Positions 8,801 to 16,675 of a DNA stretch of 64,000 nucleotides are shown one piece after another. Each line of letters opens with the position of its first letter. Position 1 is the first letter of the stretch. Below the pieces are notes generated by a model. It was not told where the DNA came from. It did no database searches and saw nothing but the letters and a program-made list of their open reading frames with translations. The translations under genes were made by a program, and so were the position numbers. The DNA lies in the NCBI GenBank assembly GCA_045627385.1, contig JAZQNO010000025.1, forward strand, positions 62,001 to 126,000, written 5' to 3'. Origin of the DNA: UBA1757 sp045627385 (GTDB lineage: Bacteria; Bacteroidota; Bacteroidia; Bacteroidales; UBA1402).

Positions 8801-9369
8801 TGAAATACGTCTGCAATCTGACGCTTGAGGATATCAACAACAACCATATCGAATCCGGGCATGATTGCCGTTTCGCCGGTATCGTGACCGATGTCAAGAT
8901 TCTGAAGACCAAAAAAGGCGACGATTTCGCCAAGGTGGTCATCGAAGACTATACGGCCTCCCACGAATTCACCTTCTTCGCGAAAGAATTTTCCAAATTC
9001 CGAAATTTTCTGGTCAAGGATGCCTTTCTAGCCTTGGTCGGCCGTCTGCAGCCCAAAATGTGGAAACCGGACGAAGAGGAATTCGTCATCAGTTCCATCC
9101 GGTTGCTGTCGCAGGCTATGGAAAACGACATCCATACCGCTCAGCTGAGAATTCCTTTAGCAATGCTGACCCCCGAGTTCAACACCGATCTGGGCAGCGT
9201 GCTGTTTGCCCAGTCCGGAAAGACTAAACTGGAGGTGCTGGTATACGATCTCAGTGTCAAACCGGTGCGGCATGTCAGACTCCTGTTGACAAGGCAGGGT
9301 ATTGAAATTTCCAAGCCTCTGATGGATTTTCTGGACACTTTGCCTGAAGTCGAGATGAAAATCAACTGA
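5815..9369 (+). CDS. dnaE: DNA polymerase III subunit alpha
   Basis: Replicative DNA polymerase of the C family. The 1184-residue protein begins with the PHP domain (HLHVHSQYSVLDG; TDHGNMFG), followed by the polymerase core with GPGRGSAAGS and the catalytic aspartates in LPDIDTDFDDDGRGE (near residue 415). Fingers with FNKSHATCYS, a helix-hairpin-helix region and a C-terminal OB fold (CRFAGIVTDVKILKTKKGDDF) follow. Length and order match DnaE1. ATG 5815 is used; an in-frame TTG two codons earlier is unlikely. The gene stands alone with 78 bp before trxA. Confidence 0.97.
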   Translation: MSKFVHLHVHSQYSVLDGQASVGGLIDKAISDGMPAIALTDHGNMFGIKEFVDTIAKKNKDEVVLKPIIGCEVYVARNGKENKRREVRDDARGWHLILLAKNYNGYKNLIKIVSRAWVDGYYYTPRTDHADLEKYHEDIICCSACLGGEIPQYILKGELDKAEESLLWFKNLFGDDFYLELQRHKPTVPNAAQDTYPKQVEVNKVLLEWAAKHQVKYICTNDVHFINEDDAEAHHRLLCVNTGNDVDDYTKMAYTKQEWFKTTAEMAEVFSDLPEALETTLEIADKVEIYSIDHKPVMPNFEIPPEFPDQDAYLRHLTYEGAKRLYPDITDEVRERIDFELETIKNMGFPGYFLIVQDFIAGARSIGVSVGPGRGSAAGSVVAYCLGITKVDPIKYDLLFERFLNPDRISLPDIDTDFDDDGRGEVLRWVENKYGKEKVSHIITYGTMATKSAIKDVARVEHLPLSESDRLTKLIPDRLSEPGTGKSLKINFKTCLQYVPELKAELESPDPLVRETLKYAIQLEGNVRNIGVHACGVIIGRDDISDWVPVCTADDKESGEKLLVTQYEGSVIESTGMIKMDFLGLKTLSILKEALHNIKLSRGIDVDLDNVPLDDPLTYKLYSEGRTIGTFQFESAGMQKYLRELQPTQFGDLIAMNALYRPGPMDYIPEFIDRKHGRKPIEYDIPCMEQYLKETYGITVYQEQVMLLSRQLAGFTRGQSDTLRKAMGKKQLKKMEELEVLFYEGGTKNGHPKEVLQKIWEDWKKFAEYAFNKSHATCYSVVAFQTAYLKAHYPSEYMAGVMTRNINNISEVSKLMAECKSMGIKVLGPDINESGYHFMVNKKGDIRFGLGAIKGMGESAVNAIIMEREANGPYESVFDLVERIDLSTCGRKNLEVMAGAGAFDSFADIEREQYMAENEQGETFLDTLVRYGTKFKEDKANIFGSIFGDEMGAAVTRPAVPTRYMQVSMLERLNREKSYVGMFLSSHPLDQYRAYMKYVCNLTLEDINNNHIESGHDCRFAGIVTDVKILKTKKGDDFAKVVIEDYTASHEFTFFAKEFSKFRNFLVKDAFLALVGRLQPKMWKPDEEEFVISSIRLLSQAMENDIHTAQLRIPLAMLTPEFNTDLGSVLFAQSGKTKLEVLVYDLSVKPVRHVRLLLTRQGIEISKPLMDFLDTLPEVEMKIN

Positions 9370-9447
9370 TATTGTTTGGCGGACAAAGGAAAAGTCACTA
9401 TTTTAGACAGCCGAAAAAGAGTGTATCATTTAAAAATATAATTAGCT

Positions 9448-9762
9448 ATGGCTCTTGAAATTACTGATTCAAATTTTAAGGAAGTCCTCGAGTCGGGAAA
9501 ACCTATGGTACTTGATTTCTGGGCGCCTTGGTGCGGACCCTGCAAAATGGTGTCACCTATCATCGACGAACTGTCCGAAGTCTATGGCGACCGCATCAAT
9601 GTAGGCAAAATGGATGTCGACGAAAACAACGACATTTGCGTGGAATTCGGTATCCGCAACATTCCCACCATCCTGTTTTTCAAGGACGGGCAGCTGGTCG
9701 ACCGCCATGTCGGCGCCGCCACCAAAGCCCAGCTGACTCCCAAATTCGAGGCGCTGCTCTGA
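9448..9762 (+). CDS. trxA: Thioredoxin
   Basis: A 104-residue cytosolic thioredoxin with the WAPWCGPCKM active site (C29 and C32), the cis-proline loop RNIPTILFF and no signal peptide. It reduces protein disulfides, normally with thioredoxin reductase. porX begins 4 nt after its stop, so trxA heads the trxA-porX-tsaE-YbaK operon. Confidence 0.96.
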   Translation: MALEITDSNFKEVLESGKPMVLDFWAPWCGPCKMVSPIIDELSEVYGDRINVGKMDVDENNDICVEFGIRNIPTILFFKDGQLVDRHVGAATKAQLTPKFEALL

Positions 9763-9766
9763 CATT

Positions 9767-11314
9767 ATGAAAAAGGACAGGCTTCTTTGGGCAGACGATG
9801 AAATAGACCTGCTCAGACCTTATGTCCTTTTTTTGGAAGAAAAAGGTTACGAGGTTGTCACGGCCACCAATGGCCGTGATGCTTGTGACTTGTGCCGTGA
9901 GCAGTCTTTCGACCTGATTTTCCTCGATGAGAACATGCCCGGGCTCAGCGGATTGGAGAGCCTGTCCATCATTAAGGATATCCAACCGGCCACGCCGGTG
10001 GTGATGATCACCAAGAGCGAAGAGGAAAACATTATGGACCAGGCTATCGGCAACAAGATCGCCGATTATCTGATCAAACCGGTCAATCCGAGCCAGATTC
10101 TGCTGTCGCTCAAGAAAAACCTTCATCAGACGGCCATCGTGACCGATGCCGTCACGCAGGACTACCGCCAGCGCTTTCAGGAAATCTCTGCCCTGACCGA
10201 CAAGGCGGAGACGCTGGACGACTGGAAAGATGTGTATCGGCAGTTGGTCTATTGGGAACTGGAGCTCGAACAGGTGAAGACGGGAATGGACGAAATGCTC
10301 AAAATGCAGAAGCAGGATGCCAACCGGCGATTCACCCGCTACATCATCAAAAACTACTATCAGTGGATGAACCGGCCCGAGAGCCGCCCGCTGATGAGCC
10401 CCGATCTGTTCAAGACGCAGGTTTTCCCTGCCTTGGACAAGGGAGAAAAGGTGTGGTTCATTCTGATCGACAATTTCCGTTTCGACCAGTGGCGAACGCT
10501 CAAACCCTTGCTGTCAGACAGGTTCCAGATAGACGAACAGTTGTATGCCAGCTTGTTGCCGACAGCGACTCAGTATGCGAGAAACGCCATCTTTTCGGGC
10601 TTGATGCCGCTGCAGATTGAAAAGATGTTCCCCGATCTCTGGGTGGATGAAGATGAGGAAGAAGGCAAGAATCTGAACGAAGCCCCGCTCATTCAGACGC
10701 AGCTCGACCGTTACCGCCGTCACGAATCCTTCAGCTATCACAAAATCAACGATGTGACCGGCGGTGAAAAACTGCTGTCCGCTCTGCACCAGTTGAAGGA
10801 CAATCCGCTCAATGTGGTGGTTTTCAACTTCATCGACATGCTGTCGCACGCCCGTACCGAGTCGAAGATGATTCGCGAACTGGCTTCGTCGGAAGCGGCC
10901 TACCGATCGCTTACCCAGTCCTGGTACAAGCATTCCGCTCTGTCGGAACTGTTCGATTACCTTTCCCGAGAAAAAGTCAAGGTCATCCTCACCACCGATC
11001 ACGGCACCATTCGCGTGGACAATGCCATCAAGGTGGTGGGTGACAAGAACACCAACACCAATCTCCGTTACAAACTGGGCAAAAATTTGGATTACAACCC
11101 CAAGCAGGTGTTCGAAATCCGAGATCCGAAGTCCTACCATCTGCCGGCGCCCAATTTGAGCACGGCCTATATCTTCGCAAGCAACAACGATTTTTTCGCT
11201 TATCCCAACAACTTCAATTATTACGTGGGATATTATAAAGACACCTTCCAGCACGGCGGCATTTCGATGGAAGAAATGCTGATTCCGCTCATCACGCTGG
11301 AATCCAAAAGTTGA
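9767..11314 (+). CDS. porX: PorX-type response regulator with PglZ domain (type IX secretion regulator)
   Basis: Two-part protein of 515 residues. Residues 1-120 form a CheY-like receiver with acidic residues D10/D11, phospho-acceptor D54 in IFLDENMPG and K near 104 (YLIKPVNP). Residues ~200-510 form an alkaline-phosphatase-fold PglZ domain (LIDNFRFDQW, NFIDMLSHAR, TTDHGTIRVD). This architecture is PorX, which with the histidine kinase PorY controls type IX secretion in Porphyromonas; PorX of relatives also acts on nucleotides or oligonucleotides. The porY kinase is not in this window. The neighbour trxA lies 4 nt upstream and tsaE 6 nt downstream. Confidence 0.93.
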   Translation: MKKDRLLWADDEIDLLRPYVLFLEEKGYEVVTATNGRDACDLCREQSFDLIFLDENMPGLSGLESLSIIKDIQPATPVVMITKSEEENIMDQAIGNKIADYLIKPVNPSQILLSLKKNLHQTAIVTDAVTQDYRQRFQEISALTDKAETLDDWKDVYRQLVYWELELEQVKTGMDEMLKMQKQDANRRFTRYIIKNYYQWMNRPESRPLMSPDLFKTQVFPALDKGEKVWFILIDNFRFDQWRTLKPLLSDRFQIDEQLYASLLPTATQYARNAIFSGLMPLQIEKMFPDLWVDEDEEEGKNLNEAPLIQTQLDRYRRHESFSYHKINDVTGGEKLLSALHQLKDNPLNVVVFNFIDMLSHARTESKMIRELASSEAAYRSLTQSWYKHSALSELFDYLSREKVKVILTTDHGTIRVDNAIKVVGDKNTNTNLRYKLGKNLDYNPKQVFEIRDPKSYHLPAPNLSTAYIFASNNDFFAYPNNFNYYVGYYKDTFQHGGISMEEMLIPLITLESKS

Positions 11315-11320
11315 CAGGAA

Positions 11321-11722
11321 ATGACCATTCAATTTACCATAGATCAGATCGATGAGGTGGCCCGGCGCTTTCTTCAGGAAATCGGAGACGAAAAGGTTTT
11401 CGCATTTTATGGAGATCTGGGGGCCGGAAAGACCACCTTCATCAAATCCGTGTGCGGCCGGCTGGGCGTCGATTCGCCGGTCAACAGCCCGACTTTCGCC
11501 ATCATCAACGAATACGGCAGTCCGAACGGACCGGTCTATCATTTCGATTTTTACCGTATCAAACAGCCCTCGGAAGCCTACGATATCGGATGTGAAGACT
11601 ATTTCTACAGCGGGCAGTACTGCTTTATCGAATGGCCCGAAAAATTGGAAAACCTTCTGCCCGAATGTCGCGAGGTGCGCCTGAGTGTCCTCCCGGACGG
11701 AAAACGCGAAATGTCCTTCTGA
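11321..11722 (+). CDS. tsaE: tRNA threonylcarbamoyladenosine biosynthesis ATPase TsaE
   Basis: ATPase partner of TsaB/TsaD in forming t6A37 on ANN-decoding tRNAs. The 133-residue protein has the Walker A GDLGAGKTTF (near residues 29-38), the SPTFAIINEY switch segment, YHFDFYRI and the IEWPEKLENLLP C-terminal motif. Start MTIQFTIDQI at 11321. It follows porX by 6 nt and precedes the YbaK-domain gene by 4 nt. Confidence 0.95.
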   Translation: MTIQFTIDQIDEVARRFLQEIGDEKVFAFYGDLGAGKTTFIKSVCGRLGVDSPVNSPTFAIINEYGSPNGPVYHFDFYRIKQPSEAYDIGCEDYFYSGQYCFIEWPEKLENLLPECREVRLSVLPDGKREMSF

Positions 11723-11726
11723 AACG

Positions 11727-12281
11727 ATGGAACTCGAACAGTCTGAACGTGATCGTCTCCGTTCGAAAGTGATGGGTTTTCTCCAGGAAAACCACATCGC
11801 TTCCGAACTGTATACGCATCCTCCTTTGTTTACGGTGGAGGAGTGCCTGGCCTATTGGAAGGATATCCACGATGCCGTCCATTGCAAGAATCTGTTTTTC
11901 CGCAACCACAAGGGCAACCGGCACTACCTGGTCAGCATGGAATGCCAGAAGGAATTGGATATCCATTCTCTTGAGCATCAGCTTCATCAAGGCAAGCTTT
12001 CTTTCGCTTCGGAAGAGCGCATGATGCGCTGCCTGGATTTGCATCCCGGCTCGGTCTCGGCTTTCGGCCTGATTCACGACATCTGCCCGGCCGATGCCGA
12101 TCCGCGCGAACTGTTCGAGAACGGCCATCGGGTGAAGTATTATATCGACAGCGACCTGATGCAAGCGCCGAAAATCAGTTTCCACCCTTGTGAAAATTCG
12201 GCCAGTGTGGTCATCAGTCAGGCCGATTTCCGCCGTTTCCTGGAGCTCTGGGGTGGGGAAGTCGAGTTCTTGGCCATCTGA
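11727..12281 (+). CDS. YbaK/EbsC-domain aminoacyl-tRNA deacylase (ProX/PrdX-like)
   Basis: A 184-residue stand-alone YbaK domain protein, with TVEECLAYWKDI, KNLFFRNHKGNRHYLV and SFHPCENSASVVIS. These are hallmarks of the PrdX/ProXp editing family, which hydrolyses mischarged Ala-tRNA(Pro) or related tRNAs. The catalytic lysine of YbaK proteins would be in the CKNLFFRN segment. The start is ATG 11727, 4 nt after the tsaE stop; an upstream in-frame start at 11685 would overlap tsaE. The tRNA specificity cannot be read from sequence. Confidence 0.88.
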   Translation: MELEQSERDRLRSKVMGFLQENHIASELYTHPPLFTVEECLAYWKDIHDAVHCKNLFFRNHKGNRHYLVSMECQKELDIHSLEHQLHQGKLSFASEERMMRCLDLHPGSVSAFGLIHDICPADADPRELFENGHRVKYYIDSDLMQAPKISFHPCENSASVVISQADFRRFLELWGGEVEFLAI

Positions 12282-12318
12282 AACCGTCGTTTGAAAAATT
12301 ATTTTTTGGGGGAGGGTA

Positions 12319-12348
12319 TTGTTTTTCCAAAAAAGAGCCATATCTTTG
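12319..12348 (+). promoter_or_regulatory. Promoter of tRNA-Ala
   Basis: TTG 12319-12321, a 19-bp spacer and TATCTTTG 12341-12348 form a near-perfect Bacteroidota promoter 21 bp before the tRNA. With the terminator below it makes the tRNA a separate transcription unit. Confidence 0.65.
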
Positions 12349-12369
12349 CAGCGCTTTTCACAAGTCGAC

Positions 12370-12444
12370 GGGGCATTAGCTCATCCTGGCTAGAGCGCGA
12401 CACTGGCAGTGTCGAGGTGAGCGGTTCGAGTCCGCTATGCTCCA
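12370..12444 (+). tRNA. tRNA-Ala, anticodon GGC
   Basis: A full cloverleaf is seen: acceptor GGGGCAT pairing with ATGCTCC, D stem GCTC/GAGC, anticodon stem CGACA/TGTCG with loop CTGGCAG (anticodon GGC, reads GCC/GCU), and T arm AGCGG-TTCGAGT-CCGCT. Base pair 3 is G-U (G3 with T70), the alanine identity element. Discriminator A at 12444; the genomic sequence continues CCG, so CCA is not encoded and must be added after transcription. Confidence 0.96.
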
Positions 12445-12446
12445 CC

Positions 12447-12478
12447 GAAAAAGTCCGGTTCTGCCGGACTTTTTTTTA
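12447..12478 (+). terminator. Rho-independent terminator after tRNA-Ala
   Basis: Inverted repeat AGTCCGG-ttctg-CCGGACT flanked by an A-run on the left and eight T on the right, directly after the tRNA. The A-run and T-run together would extend the stem and could also work in reverse. Confidence 0.85.
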
Positions 12479-12592
12479 TCCCATAGCGGCAGACTCCTCT
12501 TCCTGTCGGGTCAGCGTGCTTTTTGTGCAAAAAAAATCGGGAGGGAATATTGACATTGTTCCGTCGAATCTCTATTTTTGACTTGTATCTTC

Positions 12593-13306
12593 ATGCTGTT
12601 TCCTATGAGAGCCAACCCACACTTTTCTTTTCTCTGTCTGACGCTCCTGCTAGGGCTTGTCGTTTCCCATCCGGCCGAGGCGAAGAAAGCCGTCGATCCT
12701 CTGGAAGGACTCACCGTCAACGTATTCGGCGACAGTTATGTGGCCAATCACAGACGGCCCAAGGAAGAGACCTGGCATTTCAAACTGGCCGAAAAGCATC
12801 AGATGACCTACCGCAACTATGGTCGAAACGGCAGCAGCGTCGCCTTCGACCGCACCCAAAGCGGCTTCGGTCCGTCCATGACCGTACGCTATGCCGATAT
12901 GGATCCGCAGGCCGATCTGATTCTCCTTATCGCCGGTCACAACGACGCCAGCATGATTGCCTCTAGCCTCGATTCGCTGGAACTGTTCCGGGACAGTCTG
13001 GACTTGCTGTTCTGCCGTCTGGAGGCCAAATATCCCCAAGCGAAAATCGCCTATGTCGGTCCGTGGTATCTTTCCAAAGACGGATTTGAACAGACTGTCA
13101 AAGTGATACGCCAGGTTTGCCGTCGGCATCACATTCCATTCCTGGACAATTACAGTCCGAAATGCGTCATCAAGGTGCGCGACGACGAGTTCCGCAAAGT
13201 CTATTTCCAGAACCAGCGCGACACGGCGCATCTCAACGCTCAAGGCCACGACCTGTATCTGCCTGTCGCCGAGAAATTCCTTCTGAAAGTGGCCCGCAAA
13301 AAATAG
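12593..13306 (+). CDS. Secreted SGNH/GDSL-family hydrolase
   Basis: Lipase/esterase-fold protein with an N-terminal signal peptide (hydrophobic LCLTLLLGLVV then SHPAEA) and the four SGNH blocks: VNVFGDSYV (Ser nucleophile), NYGRNGSS, LIAGHNDAS and DTAHLNAQGH (Asp-x-x-His). The likely substrate is an ester on an extracellular glycan or lipid, but nothing in the sequence identifies it. The start is uncertain between ATG 12593 and ATG 12605; the latter gives a tighter signal peptide. An upstream TTG at 12578 is less likely. The next secreted protein begins 6 nt after its stop. Confidence 0.85.
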   Translation: MLFPMRANPHFSFLCLTLLLGLVVSHPAEAKKAVDPLEGLTVNVFGDSYVANHRRPKEETWHFKLAEKHQMTYRNYGRNGSSVAFDRTQSGFGPSMTVRYADMDPQADLILLIAGHNDASMIASSLDSLELFRDSLDLLFCRLEAKYPQAKIAYVGPWYLSKDGFEQTVKVIRQVCRRHHIPFLDNYSPKCVIKVRDDEFRKVYFQNQRDTAHLNAQGHDLYLPVAEKFLLKVARKK

Positions 13307-13312
13307 TGTCCT

Positions 13313-14014
13313 ATGAAACAATCTTTCTGCAAGTTCGCCGTATTGACGGCTTTGGCGCTTCTCTGCACCGGTGTCCAGGCCCAGAAAACCTCCCAGAACA
13401 TCGTGGATGCCATCAACGCCCGCAAGTTTTCCATGAAACTGTCTGGAGAAACGCAGACGCCCCAAGGCCAGATGGCGGCTGTCAGCCTGGAAATGGCCCT
13501 CATGAGTGAAACCTCCCTGCTGAGAATCAGCATGACCGGATTCGAATCTGTCACTCTGGTGGCCGACAGGAACTGCTTCCTGCTGGACGAATGGAACAAG
13601 ACCTACCGCCACGTATCCGGAGATGTGCCGCCCATTCCCAACAGCAAACTGGTTTTCAACCGTTACGGAAAATGCCGTCTGAACGGTCAGCTTTATCTTT
13701 TCGACGAATACTGTTCGGACGACGGGACTGCCCTTTGCTGCTACTACAACAGCGACAAGATTTCGGCCGTTGAACTGACGGTGAGAGGCCGGAATGTCGG
13801 TCCCCTTCCCTTGCTGTCGTTCACTTCGGCCATTCCGTCCAACATGTTCTTCTGTCTGAGTCCGGACTGGAAATCCGCCGCTTCGTCTTCGGTGATGCCG
13901 CCTGTCTGCGACACCCCCTGGCAAGATTTCGAGATGCCCGTGGAACTGGCTTGCGGCAAAGAAACCGGCAGAATCGTCATCACCGAAAAAGTCGAGCTGA
14001 AATCCGAAGACTGA
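13313..14014 (+). CDS. Secreted protein of unknown function
   Basis: A 233-residue protein with a clear signal peptide (MKQSFCKFAVLTALALLC, cleavage near VQAQ). The mature part is predicted mostly beta (alternating hydrophobic/polar, with phrases such as LLRISMTGFESVTLVADRNC) and has about seven cysteines after the signal, which may form disulfides outside the cytoplasm. The pattern of a small exported beta-protein with KFSMKLSGETQTPQG near the N-terminus loosely recalls outer-membrane lipoprotein sorting or DUF4412-like folds, but I cannot assign a family. Probably cotranscribed with the SGNH hydrolase 6 nt upstream. Confidence 0.7.
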   Translation: MKQSFCKFAVLTALALLCTGVQAQKTSQNIVDAINARKFSMKLSGETQTPQGQMAAVSLEMALMSETSLLRISMTGFESVTLVADRNCFLLDEWNKTYRHVSGDVPPIPNSKLVFNRYGKCRLNGQLYLFDEYCSDDGTALCCYYNSDKISAVELTVRGRNVGPLPLLSFTSAIPSNMFFCLSPDWKSAASSSVMPPVCDTPWQDFEMPVELACGKETGRIVITEKVELKSED

Positions 14015-14069
14015 ACGGAAACCCCTTCGGCATCCCGCGGCTGATGGCCGATCTTTGCCCTAGCGACTC

Positions 14070-14100
14070 TTGTCCGGTCGGAAAAAGAACCCTAAATTTG
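14070..14100 (+). promoter_or_regulatory. Candidate promoter for ruvC-aroA
   Basis: TTG 14070-14072, a 20-bp spacer and TAAATTTG 14093-14100 lie 29 bp before the ruvC ATG in a 115-bp gap after the secreted-protein gene. Confidence 0.55.
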
Positions 14101-14129
14101 GAGTCGGAATCGCATCAGACACCTCGGCA

Positions 14130-14744
14130 ATGGAAAAAGAAACTCAGACACCCGCCAGAACCCCCTTGATCGGCCGCGCACAGCAGGCTAGGGAGCGTAT
14201 CATTCTGGGAATCGACCCCGGTACCAACGTGATGGGCTACGGCCTGCTGGAGGTGAGGGACGGCAAGATGAACTATCTGGCCATGGGCGTGCTCAAACTG
14301 AACAAATACGAAGACCACTACCTGCGCCTGCGCAAGATTTTCGAGCGCACGCAAGGTCTGATCGAAGAGTTTCTGCCCGACGAACTGGCCATCGAGGCGC
14401 CTTTCGTGGGCAAAAACGTCCAGTCGATGCTGAAACTCGGTCACGCGCAGGGCTGTGCTATCGCAGCTGCGGTCATCCGCGACATCCCCGTGACCGAATA
14501 CGCCCCGCAGAAAATCAAGATGGCCATCACCGGAAACGGTCATGCCGACAAAGATCAGGTGGCCGACATGGTGGGGCGCATCCTGAAGATTCCCAAAGAA
14601 GACCTGGTGCCACAGAAAGACGCCACCGATGCGATGGCCGTGGCCTATTGTCATTACCTTCAGACCAGCCGCCCTCAACTGGAAGGCCGTACCTACAAAG
14701 ACTGGAAAGATTTTGTCGCCCACCATGCCGAACGCTGCAAATAA
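14130..14744 (+). CDS. ruvC: Holliday junction resolvase RuvC
   Basis: Dimeric nuclease that resolves Holliday junctions with RuvAB. The RNase-H-like fold and acidic catalytic residues are visible: ILGIDPGTNVMGYG (first Asp), LAIEAPFVGKN (Glu), and the C-terminal DATDAMAVAYCH (Asp). A lysine-rich AITGNGHADKDQV segment lies between. The 204-residue product starts at ATG 14130; the open frame runs back to a TTG at 14070, but that TTG is better explained as the promoter -33 element. The gene overlaps aroA by 20 nt. Confidence 0.95.
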   Translation: MEKETQTPARTPLIGRAQQARERIILGIDPGTNVMGYGLLEVRDGKMNYLAMGVLKLNKYEDHYLRLRKIFERTQGLIEEFLPDELAIEAPFVGKNVQSMLKLGHAQGCAIAAAVIRDIPVTEYAPQKIKMAITGNGHADKDQVADMVGRILKIPKEDLVPQKDATDAMAVAYCHYLQTSRPQLEGRTYKDWKDFVAHHAERCK

Positions 14745-16185
14745 ATCCAGTCTGACCATCGAACTGCCTCTTTCGAAAAGTGTGGCCAACCGCCTGCTGA
14801 TGATGGAGGCGGTTGAACGTCTGATGGTTTCCTCGGGCGCAGGAATGGCCTCTCAGCCGGGAAACCAGTCTCTGGCCGAACCGCTGCCGTCTGATTTGGA
14901 AAACCTGCCCGACGACGTGCGGATATTGTGGAATGCCTTGGCGAATCCCAGGGCGACGATGCGAGTGGGAAATGCCGGCACGGCGATGCGTTTTCTTACG
15001 GCTCTTTTTCCCTTTGTCCCCGGCCAATGGACGCTTTGCGGAAACGAACGGATGAACTTTCGGCCCATCGGGCCTTTGGTCGAGGCTTTGCGCCGACTGG
15101 GGGCGCGCATCGAATATCTTGGAGAGGAGGGCTTCCCGCCTCTGCTCATTCACGGTCAGGCCCCGAACGAATGCCTCATGCCGCCAGCTGTTTCCCAATC
15201 TGTGCCGCAAGCGCTTGAAATCGAACTCGACGCTTCCCAAAGCAGTCAGTTTGCCAGCGCCCTGATGCTGGTCGCCCCCTTGCTGCAGAAGGAGCTTCTC
15301 CTTCGGCTGAAGGGAACGGTCCGTTCCGCTTCCTATCTGAATCTGACGGCTGAACTGATGCGCTCCCATGGCGTGGAAGTCCAAGTGGATGATTCTCCGG
15401 CCGCTTCCGTCCGTGTCTTTCCTGGGCATTACCGTCGGGCAATCCGTAGCGGCCTTTCGGTCGAGAACCGTTTGCCCGAGATGTTCGGTTCTGTCGTTGA
15501 AGCCGATTGGTCGGCCGCCGCTTTCTGGATGGAAATGATGGCCGTCTGTCCGCTTCCCGGTCTCCTTCTGAAAGGCCTTTCTCCGCAGAGTCCGCAGGGC
15601 GAGAAAGCCGCTCTCGACTGTTTCCGAAGACTGGGGCTGAAAGCCGATTTCAACTCCGAAGGCCTGATGTTGTCTGCCAATGCGAATATGGACTCTTCTA
15701 TGCGGGAAAATATGTCTTCGCTGCCGGATGCCGTGCCGGCCCTGGCATTGGCCTGCGCCCTTCAAGGCATCCCGTTCCGTTTCGGAGGAGTGGGACATCT
15801 GCGCTGGAAAGAATCCGACCGGCTGGAAGCATTGTGTTTTGAAATGAGCAGGTTGGGCATTTCTTTCAGGATGGAATCCGATGCTCGTGGACAAGTGGAC
15901 AGCCTGGTCTATGACGGTTCGACCCAACTGTCATCCGACCGCCTGAGGAGCGTGTTTGATGCCGCCGAAACCGCTGGCCCGTTTTTCGAGACCTTCGGAG
16001 ATCACCGCATGGCCATGGCTCTGGCCGGAGTGCTGTTGAAAGATGCCGTCCGTTTGCTGCCCTTGCTGGCTCGTCCCGATTGGCCGGCGCTGTTTTTCGA
16101 CCATCCCGAAGCGGTGGAGAAATCTTATCCCGCTTTCTGGCGCGATTTCGAGGCTTATGCTTACCTTTGCACCCTAAAGCATTGA
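14725..16185 (+). CDS. aroA: 3-phosphoshikimate 1-carboxyvinyltransferase (EPSP synthase)
   Basis: Sixth step of the shikimate pathway, joining PEP to shikimate-3-phosphate. Motifs: LPLSKSVANRLL near the N-terminus (phosphate-binding SKS), GNAGTAMRFLTAL, the KESDRLEA segment and GDHRMAMALAG in the C-terminal half. The 486-residue product from ATG 14725 is longer than the ~410-430 residues common in the group. Some of the extra length lies in an early insertion (about residues 25-60, VSSGAGMASQPG...). It overlaps ruvC by 20 nt, so it is translationally coupled to an unrelated repair gene. Confidence 0.93.
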   Translation: MPNAANKSSLTIELPLSKSVANRLLMMEAVERLMVSSGAGMASQPGNQSLAEPLPSDLENLPDDVRILWNALANPRATMRVGNAGTAMRFLTALFPFVPGQWTLCGNERMNFRPIGPLVEALRRLGARIEYLGEEGFPPLLIHGQAPNECLMPPAVSQSVPQALEIELDASQSSQFASALMLVAPLLQKELLLRLKGTVRSASYLNLTAELMRSHGVEVQVDDSPAASVRVFPGHYRRAIRSGLSVENRLPEMFGSVVEADWSAAAFWMEMMAVCPLPGLLLKGLSPQSPQGEKAALDCFRRLGLKADFNSEGLMLSANANMDSSMRENMSSLPDAVPALALACALQGIPFRFGGVGHLRWKESDRLEALCFEMSRLGISFRMESDARGQVDSLVYDGSTQLSSDRLRSVFDAAETAGPFFETFGDHRMAMALAGVLLKDAVRLLPLLARPDWPALFFDHPEAVEKSYPAFWRDFEAYAYLCTLKH

Positions 16186-16188
16186 TTT

Positions 16189-16620
16189 ATGACAAAATTT
16201 TTCCTCGTTCTTCTGCTCGCCCTTTTGGCTCTGGGTGTGTTCAGCTGGCTGGCCAGCCATTACCGTTGGTTCGACCGCAAACCCTCCTTTTTGGAAGAAG
16301 ACCCCGAGGATGAAGAACCCCAGAGCGACAATACCCAATGCTGCGGTCAGCACCTTGTCTGTGAGAAAGACAAACGTCTGATGGCCCAGAATGAAATCGT
16401 CTATTTCGACGATGAGGAACTCGACGCCTTCCGCGGCACGGCAGCCGACGCCTATTCGGCAGAGGCTCTCGAACAGTTTTCCGAAGTTTTCTACACCATG
16501 CCTGCCGATGATATGATGGATTGGCTCAATAGCTTGAGAATGAGGGAAATAGAATTGCCCATCGAATTGCGAGACCAAGCCCTGATGATTGTTTCCGAAC
16601 AGCGGACAACTGCCCAATAA
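16189..16620 (+). CDS. Small membrane-anchored protein of unknown function
   Basis: A 143-residue protein with one N-terminal transmembrane helix (FFLVLLLALLALGVFSWLA, about 4-22), a very acidic linker (EEDPEDEEPQSD), a cysteine cluster CCGQHLVCEKD near residue 52 that could bind a metal or form disulfides, and a helical C-terminal domain. It starts 3 nt after aroA and is almost certainly cotranscribed with it. I recall similar small proteins beside aroA in other Bacteroidales but know no proven function. Confidence 0.7.
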   Translation: MTKFFLVLLLALLALGVFSWLASHYRWFDRKPSFLEEDPEDEEPQSDNTQCCGQHLVCEKDKRLMAQNEIVYFDDEELDAFRGTAADAYSAEALEQFSEVFYTMPADDMMDWLNSLRMREIELPIELRDQALMIVSEQRTTAQ

Positions 16621-16660
16621 TGTCACCATCGGGCTGCCGATACAATAAAACCGCATTTTT

Positions 16661-16668
16661 TACGTTTG
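16661..16668 (+). promoter_or_regulatory. Candidate -7 element for porW
   Basis: TACGTTTG matches TAnnTTTG, 7 bp before the GTG start. No good -33 element was found at the expected distance; the leader would be leaderless or nearly so, or the true start is the in-frame GTG at 16694. Confidence 0.35.
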
Positions 16669-16675
16669 TGCTCAC

